Shown one piece after another: positions 28,581 through 36,960 of a stretch of DNA of 64,000 bases; position 1 is the first letter of the stretch; every line of letters starts with the position of its first letter. The stretch is from NCBI GenBank assembly GCA_963770275.1, contig CAVYPD010000016.1, positions 57,729 through 121,728 on the forward strand, in the 5' to 3' direction. Source of the stretch: Roseiarcus sp963770275 (GTDB taxonomy: Bacteria; Pseudomonadota; Alphaproteobacteria; Rhizobiales; Beijerinckiaceae). The position numbers were made by a program, and so were the translations under genes. The notes beneath the pieces are model-generated. The model was not told the DNA's origin, did not search any database, and saw only the letters and a program-made list of their open reading frames with translations.

Positions 28581-29203
28581 CGAAGCGGTTATACTTTAGG
28601 AGAGGATTTCTGTCGTTTCTCAGCTCAAATATAAGCGGCGAAGATGAACGTAAGCTGTCGATTTCAAATTGCAAATTAACAAATGTTTTCAATCTCGTTA
28701 AGTTTGTGTAACGTGGCTATTTTTCGTTTTGCTTGCGCAAATTCATAAAATGACCAACGCTGACACGCATTTCACTGGATCCGCCACACGGTTCGCTTGA
28801 TCGCCCCGGTCGAACGGCGGCGGCAGAGGCGACTGTTTCGCCTTGACTGAAGGCCATTTGGGTCGATTTCCCTGTCCCGCCGCCCGTCAGGTTAGGCGCC
28901 AAGCCTCAGATTCGGCCCGCCGGCGTCAACGACGGCGGGGTGGGCTCAGTCCGCACGAGAGCCCGATCACGGCATTGTAGGATCGATGATGGTGTCAGGC
29001 GGTCGCCGCGGAACCCCGTCATCGTGGCCTCGATTTGCCGCCGAACCGACAATTCCAGAATGTAAGGATAACTTCTTGGACGCCAGCTATGATCATCGGC
29101 GATGAGGAACTCGATCGCCGAGAGCTCCGCGACCGCGCCAAAGACCGTCGTATCGCGCGCTCGCGGCCGCATCTACAACCAGAACAAGTCCCCGAGGGCG
29201 GAA
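28581..29203. other. Gene-poor, lower-GC stretch
   Basis: About 620 bp between the hypothetical gene at 28194 and the repeat element at 29204. The first 150 bp are AT-rich, with TTAAG and AAATT runs that could hold a promoter for the minus-strand gene. A frame open from about 29100 to the repeat's stop encodes no recognisable domain. I see no supported gene. Confidence 0.4.
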
Positions 29204-29330
29204 GCAAGAATTCTTATTAGAATCCGACGTAACCCATTGAAAAGTCCCAATTCGAAAAAATAAACGCTAGTAAACGTCAGCTATTTTACTAGAACGCTTA
29301 CTCGCTTTTATTCGCGTTTATTTGAATCGA
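29204..29330 (+). repeat. Palindromic 10-bp-periodic TAAACG element, copy A
   Basis: This shares about 127 bp with an inverted copy at 41688-41815. It begins with a less conserved lead-in. Next is the 20-bp core GTAACCCATTGAAAAGTCCC at 29229-29248, identical in both copies. Then comes a run of units such as ATAAACGC, TAGTAAACG, TTTACTAG, AACGCTTACT and GCGTTTATT at about 10-bp steps. The outer arms AATAAACGC and GCGTTTATT are inverted repeats, so the array is an imperfect palindrome. In both copies the core reads open in one frame as NPLKSP(N/D)S then a stop inside the first AATAAACG. Function unknown; possible recombination site or mobile-element end. Confidence 0.75.
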
Positions 29331-29373
29331 ATTCGTGCGCCGGGTTGTATCCCAAAGCCTGGCGGAACCACCG

Positions 29374-30957
29374 TCAGGCCCGCCAGGGAAAGGTCCAGGT
29401 CTCGGTCAAGGCCTTGGGGCCAGCGCGCAGGAAGACGCGCAGGTCCGTGCTCTGGCCCGGGTCGACGGCGACATCGACGCCGGCGCGAAATCCCCGGATA
29501 TGGGCGTTGGGGGTGAGGAATGTGCGCAGGATTCGTCCAGTCGACGCGGTTGCGACCGTCTCCACGAGCGAGGGGTCGCTCATGTAGTAAGACAAGTCGC
29601 CGCCGGAAAAATCAATGAGGAAGCGGGTCGTCCCGGGCGGCGGCGGCGGATCCGGCGAGCCCAACGCGCGGGCGGCGACGCGGAACGTCCCGACCGTGCG
29701 GCCGCCAGGCGTCAGACTTTGATCCATGGTCAGCGACGTGATGCGATAGCCGAAGACGAGGGGCTTGCCGACGTCGAGCCCCTGCTTGGGCGCCCAGGCG
29801 ACAACAATGTTGTCGTTGGTCTCGTCGCTGGTCGGCAATTCGACCAGCTCCACCCTGCCCTCGCCCCAGCCTTCGTGCGGTTCGATCCAGTAGCTCGGCC
29901 TGAGTTCGTAAGCGAGATCGAGATCTTCATAGTCGCCGAAGTTGCGGTCGCGCTGCAGCAGCCCAAATCCGCGCGGATTGGTGTCGAGAAAGACCGAGAC
30001 CTGCGGCTTTGCCGGGTTGCTCAGAGGCCGCCAGATCCATTCCCCCGCGCCGGTGTGCATGAGAAGACCGTCGGAATCGTGCAATTCGCCGCGAAAGTCC
30101 TCGACGAACCGCCGGTCAGCCTTGCCGACGAAATACATCGACGACAGCGGCGCCAGACCAAGCGCCGGCGTCGCTTTGCGCGCGAACAGAGTGACGTTCG
30201 CGTCGATGAAGGTCTCCTGGCCGGGGTTCAGATCGAAGCGGAAGGCGCCGGTGGCCGATTCGCCATCGAGCAGCCCATAGATCACGACATGCTCAGCGGT
30301 CGCGTCCGGCGTCTCGATCCAGAATTCGCGAAAGAACGGGAACTCCTCGTTGAGGCGCGGGGCGGCGCCGATCGCAAGGCCCCGCGCCGACAGGCCGTAG
30401 CGCTGGCCGCGGCCGAGGAAGCGGAAGTAACTCGTTCCGAGAAACGCGATCACTTCGTCCCAGACATGGGGCGCATTGATCGGAAAACGCAGACGAAAGC
30501 CGGCAAAACCGAGGTTGATCGGCAAGACGCCGAGCTTGGCGTGGCCGTAGTCAAATAGATTGGCGGCGTAGGGGATCGGCGCCGGGATGCCGTCGCGCAG
30601 TACGTTGACGACGACCGGACGCTTGTACAGGTGCCCGAGATGGAACAGCTCTAACCGGAAATTGGCCCCATCCTGGCCGAGAAGCGGCTTGTCGGATTTG
30701 AAGCGAATGTCCCGCCAGCCGTCGAAATCGAGGGTCGCGAGACCGTCGGGCAGCGGCGGTATCGAGCTGTCGAAGGGAGCAGCGGCGAGATCCCGCGCCC
30801 GCTTCACAACGTCCTGATAGCCGAACGTCGGCGGAGCGGGAGCCGCGGGCGGCGGAGCGTCGGTCTGGGCGGCCGCGGGGGCGGCTAAGCGCGCGCCGGA
30901 AGCGGCCACGATGCTGACGAGCAGCGCCCGGCGGGACAGGTCATGCATGTGGGTCAT
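29374..30957 (-). CDS. opgG: Periplasmic glucan biosynthesis protein OpgG/MdoG family
   Basis: A 527-residue periplasmic protein involved in osmoregulated periplasmic glucan synthesis. The twin-arginine signal LSRRALLVSIVAASGARLAAP is followed by a Pro-rich linker and the MdoG beta-sandwich: FGYQDVVKRARDLAAAPFD, then LDFDGWRDIRFKSDKPLL and FFREFWIETPDATAEHVVIYGLLD, ending LTETWTFPWRA. The Tat-type leader leans toward the OpgD paralogue in enterobacteria. The glucosyltransferase gene opgH, usually downstream, is not in this window. It lies just beyond repeat copy A. Confidence 0.9.
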   Translation of the reverse strand: MTHMHDLSRRALLVSIVAASGARLAAPAAAQTDAPPPAAPAPPTFGYQDVVKRARDLAAAPFDSSIPPLPDGLATLDFDGWRDIRFKSDKPLLGQDGANFRLELFHLGHLYKRPVVVNVLRDGIPAPIPYAANLFDYGHAKLGVLPINLGFAGFRLRFPINAPHVWDEVIAFLGTSYFRFLGRGQRYGLSARGLAIGAAPRLNEEFPFFREFWIETPDATAEHVVIYGLLDGESATGAFRFDLNPGQETFIDANVTLFARKATPALGLAPLSSMYFVGKADRRFVEDFRGELHDSDGLLMHTGAGEWIWRPLSNPAKPQVSVFLDTNPRGFGLLQRDRNFGDYEDLDLAYELRPSYWIEPHEGWGEGRVELVELPTSDETNDNIVVAWAPKQGLDVGKPLVFGYRITSLTMDQSLTPGGRTVGTFRVAARALGSPDPPPPPGTTRFLIDFSGGDLSYYMSDPSLVETVATASTGRILRTFLTPNAHIRGFRAGVDVAVDPGQSTDLRVFLRAGPKALTETWTFPWRA

Positions 30958-31017
30958 TCAGGCTTTGGCGATCGGGTTGGACGCAGCGCTACGCTGGGGC
31001 TCGAGGCGACAGGCCGG

Positions 31018-31643
31018 CTACGGCCATGGCGCAAACGCGCCGCTACTGGGGCTGGTGTGCACGATCGCTTCGAGCCCCATGCTGAAGTTCGAGGTGATGC
31101 GATAGTTGACGCCGACGCCGAACGTGCCGACCGCCTGCACCGCGCCGGGACCGGAGAAGACGGTGTTGATGGAGTCGCTTGCGTTGAAAGCGCCGCTGCT
31201 GAAGCGCGTCGAACGGACGAAATCGACCCCGGTGATGACGTACGGGCGTCACCTGGCCGAAATTGTACCCGACGATCGCCGAGCCGCCGGCGAAAGCGCC
31301 GCCGGTGAACTGCGAGTATCCGGGGCCCGTTTGCAGATAGGGCATGTAACCGGTCGAGGCTTGCACCCCCAGCATGATTCCGTTGTCGAAGACATGTTCA
31401 TAATTGAGGTCGGTCTCGCCCCCGACGCCGCCCTTGACCCCCTTGCCTCCCCATACGGAGACCCCTGCGCTCAACCGAAAGGCCGGACCAATAATCGGGC
31501 GCGGCGTCGGCTGCGCCGGGGCCGAGCGCCGGATAACTCGACGGCGCGGTCGGCAGATCAGCGGCGGCGGCGGGCGCGGCCTGCAGGAAAACCGCGGCCG
31601 CACAGACCGACGCGGCGGAAAGACAAGCAATAACGAAGCGCAT
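31018..31643 (-). CDS. Outer-membrane beta-barrel protein (two frameshifts)
   Basis: About 208 residues, rebuilt from three frames. The signal peptide is MRFVIACLSAASVCAAAVFL...AAAADLP. The barrel strands follow: LSAGVSVWGGKGVKGGVGG, then DNGIMLGVQASTGYMPYLQTG and AFAGGSAIVGYNFGQV, and, after a shift near 31240, YVITGVDFVRSTRFSSGAF and GVGVNYRITSNFSMGLEAIV, ending at TAG 31018-31020. Alternating hydrophobic strands, Gly/Tyr content and the AADLP cleavage region match small rhizobial Omp25/31-like proteins. The other shift is near 31490. Confidence 0.72.
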
Positions 31644-31836
31644 GATGTCTGTCTTTTATCACAAATCACCGCGCGAAGCATTGCGGTTTCGAGTGCGGCA
31701 TATTGATGGCAGGACGGCGCGCTGAGGTCCAGTTCGCCCGGCTTTGGACGCCTCGTAAACCTGACCCGGCGCCTAAGCTGGACAAGGCGCGGCGCGGACG
31801 CTTATAAGCGCGCGCTGCGTCTCGACGGCGCCAGCC

Positions 31837-31912
31837 GCCCAGGTAGCTCAGTTGGTAGAGCACGTGACTGAAAATCACGGTGTCGGTGGTTCGATTCCGC
31901 CCCTGGGCACCA
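31837..31912 (+). tRNA. tRNA-Phe (GAA)
   Basis: A complete 76-nt cloverleaf with encoded CCA. Acceptor arms are GCCCAGG and CCTGGGC, the D-arm is GCTC-AGTTGGTAGA-GC, the anticodon stem-loop GTGACTGAAAATCAC has GAA in the loop, and the T-arm is GGTGGTTCGATTCCGCC. It marks the edge of the accessory region that follows; tRNA genes are common integration targets. Confidence 0.97.
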
Positions 31913-32096
31913 CCTTAAACTTCCTGGAAAATTCACAGACTTAGGCGCAAGTTGAAGCCTGTTCTTCGACCTTTATCCACCCCAAGATCGCCTTGGGGCG
32001 GATCTGGGGCGGATAAATAGCCACGGCGCCGCCGCTCGCTGAAAGCGATTTCAGGGGCCTACGCCTAAACCTTATGGTCAGCCGACCGCGAAGACG
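31913..32096. other. Region downstream of tRNA-Phe
   Basis: About 180 bp that contain a GGGGCGGAT repeat pair near 32000. I looked for a second copy of the tRNA 3' end that would mark an att site and did not see one here. No gene. Confidence 0.4.
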
Positions 32097-32320
32097 GTGG
32101 CGGCGGTGGAGGCGCTTCCGTGGGCCTCCCCCAACGGCAAGAGCGGCTGCTTCCCGTCCTTAGAAACCATCGCCGAGGCCGCAGGGTGCGCTTGCTCATC
32201 CATCGCAGGGGCGCTCAAGGCGCAGAGAGCTGCGGCATCTTCTCATGGTTCATCGGCTCGAGTACGCCGCGTGAGCCGCTCATCTATCGGTCGGCGGAAG
32301 GAACTCAGAAAGCGTGAAGG
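32097..32320 (+). pseudogene. Fragment of a helix-turn-helix replication/phage-type protein
   Basis: Residues SGCFPSLETIAEAAGCACSS, then IAGALKA, form a winged HTH of the kind found near the N-terminus of plasmid/phage replication-like proteins (FPSyeaIAeraGcaRsTV pattern). The match continues in another frame as GIFSWFIGSSTPREPLIYRS. The N-terminus and the C-terminal two thirds of a normal protein are missing, so this is a decayed remnant just downstream of tRNA-Phe. Confidence 0.5.
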
Positions 32321-32401
32321 CGGTACGGCGGTGACCTACGCCCTGTGCGGGGAGTCGCGATACGATCGCCGGAAGATCCTCGGCGCGTGCGAGCGCCTCG
32401 A

Positions 32402-32438
32402 TTGGCTAAGAGGCGGCGCAAAGCCGCCTCTTAGCCAA
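32402..32438. terminator. Perfect 16-bp hairpin
   Basis: The arm TTGGCTAAGAGGCGGC, a 5-nt GCAAA loop and its exact complement form an uninterrupted 16-bp stem. It ends 4 bp before the stop codon of the HbpS-like gene on the minus strand. No T-run follows on either strand, so it may act as a transcript-stabilising or rho-independent-like structure rather than a classic terminator. Confidence 0.5.
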
Positions 32439-32442
32439 GCAT

Positions 32443-33147
32443 TCAGGGCGTGATGTCGCTCGAACCGCAGTGCGGCTGCTTAAATTGGCTCGGATCGATA
32501 GGGCTTCCGGCTGTGTAGTAGGAAATATTGTCGGATCCAACACCGCCAGGAGTACCGTTAAGATAAACGGCTGCTCTCATTCGATATGCAATCGCATGAT
32601 CAGCGCAGGATGAATCACCGCTGACTCCAAGACCGCCAATTACTTGGCCACCTTGATAGAGTGCTACTCCGCCACCAAAGGTAATAATTCCACCCACAAC
32701 ATTCCCAATACCTGTGTTTTGTGGCAGGAACTGCGGATTGAATGGATTGGAATTATTGAGACCATAAAGTGAGCCACCTGGCTGTGTCGGTCCATAAAGA
32801 TTGGCAGTTGATAACGCCAACTTATTGTTGCTGAAGTCATTAGCCGTACCAGCCTTGGCGATGGCGATCGCGCGACTGCCTGGCCATGCGTCGGGTGAGC
32901 TAGTGATCACTGAACAGAGCTTTCCTGTGCGATCAACAATCGCCGACCACATCCGATTCGGCTTGAAAAGACCTCCATTACCGTCTGGTGAATTGATCAC
33001 GTGACCTAGTTGGGCTTGGATGGCGTTAACTGTTCCTACTGATATTCCACAAGAAGCGTTTTGATCAGCTAGAGCTTCCGATTCCCCGAACGCGACAGCG
33101 GCCGCGAAGCATGCCAAGAGACCCATCCTGATTGTGTTCGTGCGCAT
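32443..33147 (-). CDS. Secreted HbpS/GlcG-family (heme-binding-like) protein
   Basis: A 234-residue exported protein. The signal peptide is MRTNTIRMGLLACFAAAVAFGESEALA, preceded by GAGGAGGATCAAGG. The HbpS/GlcG fold is seen in RTGKLCSVITSSPDAWPGSRAIAIAKAGTANDFS and GGVALYQGGQVIGGLGVSGDSSCADHAIAYRMR. The middle has an inserted NNSNPFNPQFLPQNTGIG loop found in the longer secreted subgroup. HbpS binds heme in Streptomyces; binding here is inference. The frame is open far upstream, but I chose the ATG at 33147 on signal peptide and ribosome-site grounds. Confidence 0.8.
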   Translation of the reverse strand: MRTNTIRMGLLACFAAAVAFGESEALADQNASCGISVGTVNAIQAQLGHVINSPDGNGGLFKPNRMWSAIVDRTGKLCSVITSSPDAWPGSRAIAIAKAGTANDFSNNKLALSTANLYGPTQPGGSLYGLNNSNPFNPQFLPQNTGIGNVVGGIITFGGGVALYQGGQVIGGLGVSGDSSCADHAIAYRMRAAVYLNGTPGGVGSDNISYYTAGSPIDPSQFKQPHCGSSDITP

Positions 33148-33856
33148 CCTTGATCCTCCTCGTTGAGTTGCGAGCTTGCTTGGCAGGTTGATCGTGTCAG
33201 GCAAGAGAAGCGGCTGCGCCTGTGCGCCAAGCCGATAACGACATGCCAAGGCGCGCAGAGTCCACAGCGCTTGCCTGGGGCGCGGACAACTTGGCCCGCG
33301 CTTCGGGTGGGGATTTCGGAATCGAATGCGGCCGCGCGCTGGGAAGCTGCCGTCCCGCTCCTCGCTCGGGAGGATTTCAAGCGGCGCGCCCGCGTAGGGA
33401 CTGGGGTTAGACGCGCATCGTTCATGACGCTGACCGCCTCGACGGTCGACGGCGCGACGCGCACAACACCCCCCCGCTGCGATGCGGATAGAACCAGCCA
33501 ACATAAATCCCCCCTCTGCCCGTCGGGGTGGTTTTTTTTACTTGCTACACGATTTCCCAGCTTGCGCTGTGATCCGCATCACACTTAGCGACTTATCCAC
33601 ATGAGGATAGAGGGGCAGATCGATCGCCATCAGCCACCCGCCGAGCGGTACGGCATAAAGGCCTGGCTGAAAGGGCGGTGGCGTTAAAGGCCGGGATACG
33701 TAAAAACGCCAAGCAAATCGGGGGCCTTCGACAATTGCTCTGTGCTATAACGATGCGCGGGGGATGGGGATGGGCTTTTCAAGCCGAGCGAAACCCTATG
33801 ATTGACCCTGATCTTGAAGACCCGCGCCGCCCTGTCGGACCCGACGCGCGCATTAG
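33148..33856. other. Intergenic stretch without a supported gene
   Basis: About 700 bp. A CCCC...GGGG hairpin followed by a run of eight T lies around 33509-33540 and could end a plus-strand transcript. A TAAAGGC repeat lies near 33660-33690. Several long overlapping frames exist on both strands, but none has a recognisable domain or a good ribosome site. Confidence 0.4.
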
Positions 33857-34014
33857 TCAATGCACCGCCGCGTACATGATCTGGCTTCCGTCGCCTCCGA
33901 TAGATCCATTTCCTCGACAATGCGGCCTTGTCGAGCAACAAGAATCCGATCGGACAGCGCCAAAACTTCGGGCAGGTAGGACGAGATCACGACGACTGCG
34001 ATTCCGTCACGGGA
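33857..34014 (-). pseudogene. C-terminal fragment of a sugar ABC transporter ATPase
   Basis: The stretch GIAVVVISSYLPEVLALSDR, then ILVARQGRIVEEM and, after a one-base shift, QIMYAAVH followed by a stop, is the C-terminal end of an RbsA-type ATPase. The nucleotide-binding motifs are missing: homology begins abruptly at about 34014. It is a cut-off remnant, not linked to the two intact CUT2 operons in this window. Confidence 0.7.
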
Positions 34015-34073
34015 CGCCGCCAGGGACGTGTTCGACTGCATCGAGAGATTCCGCAGGCACTCGACCAACGGCT

Positions 34074-34120
34074 GCCTGCCAATCGTCTGCTTTTTTGCCG
34101 CCATCTGGACGAAGCGATCA
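34074..34120 (+). repeat. 47-bp dispersed repeat D, copy 1
   Basis: It begins CCTGCCAATCGTCTG, then a T-run, then GCCGCCATCTGGACGAAGCGA. It matches copy 2 at 36091-36136 at roughly 85-90% by eye, in the same orientation. It abuts the amputated ABC ATPase fragment, so it may mark a rearrangement junction. Confidence 0.6.
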
Positions 34121-34300
34121 CGGTGGCTCGAGACCCTAGTTTGTATGCGCGGGCCGAACTTTCCGGTCTGAAGGCTAGAAAGGGCGGTTGATGCGCCCTG
34201 CTTGTGGAAATTGAAGGGTGGCGATGGTCTTTGAGCCGCCGACGAATAGTCAGGTTTTAGCCCAATGGAGAAGGAGCCTGCGCTTTTTGGCCGCGCTCAC

Positions 34301-34501
34301 CTAGACTTTGAGGATAGCGTTAGCCTTATTGGCCGCCACCTTTGCGCGAATGATTTCGAGGGTGAAGTTATCTGTTAGCCAATTGTTGGCTGGCAATTGG
34401 TCGGTATTTTGTTCACGTCTCGCGTTCTCAAGCATTGTGAGAGCAAGCTCCAGCAAGCGCTCTGTTGTGTGATAGCTGGTAGCCTTTAGCGGTACGCTCA
34501 T
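34301..34501 (-). CDS. Small hypothetical protein
   Basis: 66 residues starting MSVPLKATSYHTTERLLELA, with GAGG 8 nt upstream of the ATG at 34501. It looks helical and amphipathic, with ELALTMLENARRE and LEIIRAKVAANKANAIL. No family recognised. Composition is lower in GC than the core genes, consistent with the surrounding accessory region. Confidence 0.4.
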   Translation of the reverse strand: MSVPLKATSYHTTERLLELALTMLENARREQNTDQLPANNWLTDNFTLEIIRAKVAANKANAILKV

Positions 34502-34654
34502 CTTAATAACCTCGGATACTAGGCGGGATTTCCCCCGCATGAATCAAAAACACATTCTGCACATGTCGAGACTTCCAGCTATGACACGCGTCACACCACG
34601 GGCGAACCCCGCCCCCAATGCAACGAGTACGGCGTCTGGATGCCGTAGTTTGAT

Positions 34655-34897
34655 TTATTCTCCAACGGGCCAAAGACTAGGAACGACCCAGGCTGGATCG
34701 GACGGCGCGCCATATTCGAGAGCTTGTGAACACGCCGCGCACAACGTAACGTGCTTCAGCAGTCGCACTTTCTGATTGCAGCGTACGCATATTGTTGGCT
34801 CGCTTTGCGCTCTGATATGACAGAAGAATTCTAATTCTTCTGGATCATCATCATCGACGCAATAGAAACCAAAGTTATCCTCGTATTTGGTTGACAT
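34655..34897 (-). CDS. Small protein with a zinc-ribbon-like Cys4 motif
   Basis: 80 residues. It opens MSTKYEDNFGFYCVDDDDPEE, then has CVRCNQKVRLLKHVTLCAAC, two CxxC pairs about 12 residues apart that could bind zinc. It ends with LEYGAPSDPAW. It resembles short rhizobial hypothetical proteins with the same opening and YGAP tail; that match is from memory. It is unlinked to a recognised partner, and function is unknown. Confidence 0.55.
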   Translation of the reverse strand: MSTKYEDNFGFYCVDDDDPEELEFFCHIRAQSEPTICVRCNQKVRLLKHVTLCAACSQALEYGAPSDPAWVVPSLWPVGE

Positions 34898-35339
34898 GCC
34901 ATTAATGATTTCTTCAAGAGTGTCTGAAGTAACGCGGTGGAGCGACTCGCTCGTTAACGTGTCAGTAGGAAACTGGGCGTTGGGAGTCTTGCTAGTTCAA
35001 GCCAATCGGCTGCTAGATCCGGCCAATTCGTAAAAAGACGTGGTCCGAGTTTCCAAAATTTCGCGAGACGGGTAAGTCCGCCATGCTCGGAACTGTGCTG
35101 AACTTCGTCTCCGCACTCGCAGGGCTTATCGCCACGTGGCGACGACGATCCGTCCGCCGACCGAACTGCCCTACGGAAGTCCGACGACCATCGGCACCGG
35201 GCCGCTCGTTGCGTTTATCAAGGATGTCGCGCGGTTGAATAGGCGCGCAGCATCTTCGACCGCGTTTGCCGCATTATTGGAGGGACTTGCGACTATCGCC
35301 CATTACTATGGACGATGAGCGTAACGGATTGCTCGACGC
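34898..35339. other. Gap with only weak coding signals
   Basis: A plus-strand reading beginning MLGTVLNFVSALAGLIATWR at about 35082 and, in another frame, TELPYGSPTTIGTGPLVAF...LEGLATIAHYYGR ending at 35318 could be one frameshifted small protein of about 75 residues. There is no recognised domain and I leave it unannotated. Confidence 0.3.
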
Positions 35340-35365
35340 AAAACCCCGCCGACAGGTCGGCGGGG
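35340..35365 (-). terminator. Rho-independent terminator of the PEP-CTERM gene
   Basis: CCCCGCCG and CGGCGGGG arms enclose a 6-nt loop. On the minus strand the stem is followed by TTTT. It lies 14 bp after the stop of the gene at 35379. Confidence 0.8.
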
Positions 35366-35378
35366 CGCGCTTCGGTCT

Positions 35379-35972
35379 TTAGACGGCTAGAGCCAGCCGG
35401 TTCGTTCGGCTCTTCCTCCAGCGCAGGAGACCGAGCCCGCCGAAGCCAAGGAGGCCCATCGCCCAAGTTGAGGGCTCGGGAACCGCGCCAGTCGCAGAGG
35501 CCATCGCGCTGCCTTGGAGGTTGTAATACTCGGCCCCGCCGACGTTGCCGGTGAAGGCGGCGGCGTAGCCCGTCCCTTCCGACCAGATGGCGAACAGGGG
35601 ATGGAGGCCCCATTCCGCCGTGGTCGTGCCGACGTCGAACAGCAAGCCGTTGGCGCTGATCGGGTAGGCTTGGTCGAGGTCGAAGTAGTCGGTGCCATCG
35701 TTGCCGCGATAGCCGGTCAGTCGTCGGGTGACCTCATTGCCGGGGGTCGACGCTGTGATCAGTACGATAGGCGCATTATTTAGACCGAGGATGCTGAGCG
35801 TTCCCGTGCCGCTGACGGCCTGCCCGCCGTTCACGTCGAGAGACAACGTGCCGGTATAGCCATGGCCATCGAGACTGCCGGAGATCGCCAAATTCTCCAC
35901 CGCCGCGTTGGCGACCCCCGGCGCAGCGATCGCGATCAGGGCCGCCGTGGTTAGCAAGAATGCTCGTTTCAT
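35379..35972 (-). CDS. PEP-CTERM sorting-domain exported protein
   Basis: A 197-residue protein. The N-terminal signal peptide is MKRAFLLTTAALIAIAAPGVANA. The C-terminal sorting signal reads VPEPSTWAMGLLGFGGLGLL followed by RWRKSR: the PEP motif, a hydrophobic helix and a basic tail recognised by exosortase. The central 130 residues are Gly/Thr-rich, with no known enzyme motif. I chose the ATG at 35972, though the frame is open further upstream. PEP-CTERM proteins are usually linked to exopolysaccharide or biofilm matrix; no exosortase or EPS gene is nearby. Confidence 0.88.
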   Translation of the reverse strand: MKRAFLLTTAALIAIAAPGVANAAVENLAISGSLDGHGYTGTLSLDVNGGQAVSGTGTLSILGLNNAPIVLITASTPGNEVTRRLTGYRGNDGTDYFDLDQAYPISANGLLFDVGTTTAEWGLHPLFAIWSEGTGYAAAFTGNVGGAEYYNLQGSAMASATGAVPEPSTWAMGLLGFGGLGLLRWRKSRTNRLALAV

Positions 35973-36090
35973 TTTCAGTTTCTTTCTCGTCGGGGTTGCG
36001 GTGCGTTCGCGGCAGACCCGGAGGACTGACTGGAAGGCGGTTTGGAGTGCCCAGCGATGTAGCGTCGCCCTCGTCCCCAAGCCTGCTATT

Positions 36091-36136
36091 TCCTGCCAAT
36101 CGTCTGTTTTTTGCGGCCATCTGAACGAGGCGACCA
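36091..36136 (+). repeat. 47-bp dispersed repeat D, copy 2
   Basis: This is a direct-orientation counterpart of 34074-34120 (CCTGCCAATCGTCTG, T-run, GCGGCCATCTGAACGAGGCGA). The distance between copies is about 2.0 kb, and the intervening block holds two small hypothetical genes and the PEP-CTERM gene. Confidence 0.6.
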
Positions 36137-36288
36137 AACTGGGCGGCAGTCAGACGTGCAGCGGGTGACGAGAAAGTCCGGAGGATATCCGCGGCTTGTC
36201 CGCAGGAGCGCTTGCGCTTCCGTGCGGTCGGGCCGAAGAGGCGGTCGTCGGCCGATGTCCGACGCTGGCCCCAAGAAGGGTTTAGGCT

Positions 36289-36960
36289 ATGGCCGATCCA
36301 AAGCTGGTTGCGCGTGCAAATGAGGTCATTGATCGCCTATTCGCCCTCAACGAGGCTATGGAGAGCGCAGACGCGTTTTGCGCTTATCTTAAGGAGTTGA
36401 ACGCGCGTGACGTCTTGGTGAAGCAATACTTGGTGAAGCCATCAGACGTCGGAGCTGCCCACGTCTTGTCGATCCGTTGGGTTCACGCAGGAATTCTCCG
36501 GGCGGCGGTTGGAACGATCACGGCATGTCTTGATCCTGAGGACTCGCGACGCGACAACCGCGCAAGCGTTGGACAGATTATTCAATTGCTCAAAGACAAG
36601 ACGCTCGTTGACCTATTTGCAGGAGCCGGACAGGGGTCAACGGGGTCCCTTCAACAGGCGAGAGAGCGCTACGAAGCCCTACTCAAGGACGACTTGTTTG
36701 ACCGCGCAAAGCGGCTGCGAAACGACGTGGTTGCACACAACCTGATTCCGGACACCCCGACGCCCAACGTTCACTACGAGGACGTCTATGACCTCCGCGA
36801 CGCCGCCGAGCGGATTGTAACCGATCTCTTTGCGGCGTGCGTTCGCGACAAGCCGAATTGTCTCGCCTTGCGGGCTGGGACTGACGAGCAAGCCAAGCTT
36901 TTCTGGGATACCTATGAGCGCGGGACGGTCAGCGCTCCAGGGGCAACCCGACCGTGGTGA
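36289..36960 (+). CDS. HEPN-domain protein resembling AbiU2
   Basis: A 223-residue, mostly helical cytoplasmic protein. The HEPN hallmark is RNDVVAH at residues 144-150, an R-x5-H motif used for RNA cleavage in many defence toxins. The preceding ILRAAVGTITACLDPEDSRRDNRASVGQIIQLL matches the pattern seen in AbiU2-type HEPN proteins. No nucleotidyltransferase or other antitoxin lies beside it. It sits between dispersed repeat D and a resolvase remnant, a position typical of defence cargo. Assignment to AbiU2 is by pattern only; a generic HEPN protein is the fallback. Confidence 0.6.
   Translation: MADPKLVARANEVIDRLFALNEAMESADAFCAYLKELNARDVLVKQYLVKPSDVGAAHVLSIRWVHAGILRAAVGTITACLDPEDSRRDNRASVGQIIQLLKDKTLVDLFAGAGQGSTGSLQQARERYEALLKDDLFDRAKRLRNDVVAHNLIPDTPTPNVHYEDVYDLRDAAERIVTDLFAACVRDKPNCLALRAGTDEQAKLFWDTYERGTVSAPGATRPW

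Noticed and set aside
29335..30558. A 407-codon plus-strand frame opposite opgG
   Set aside because: Antisense to opgG, which has a Tat signal and full-length family similarity.
31837..32100. An integrated element with att sites at tRNA-Phe
   Set aside because: I found no second copy of the tRNA 3' end and no intact integrase, so only remnants are claimed.
35136..35318. A 60-codon plus-strand frame
   Set aside because: Weak evidence: needs a frameshift to join a plausible N-terminus and has no known domain. Mentioned in the gap entry instead.
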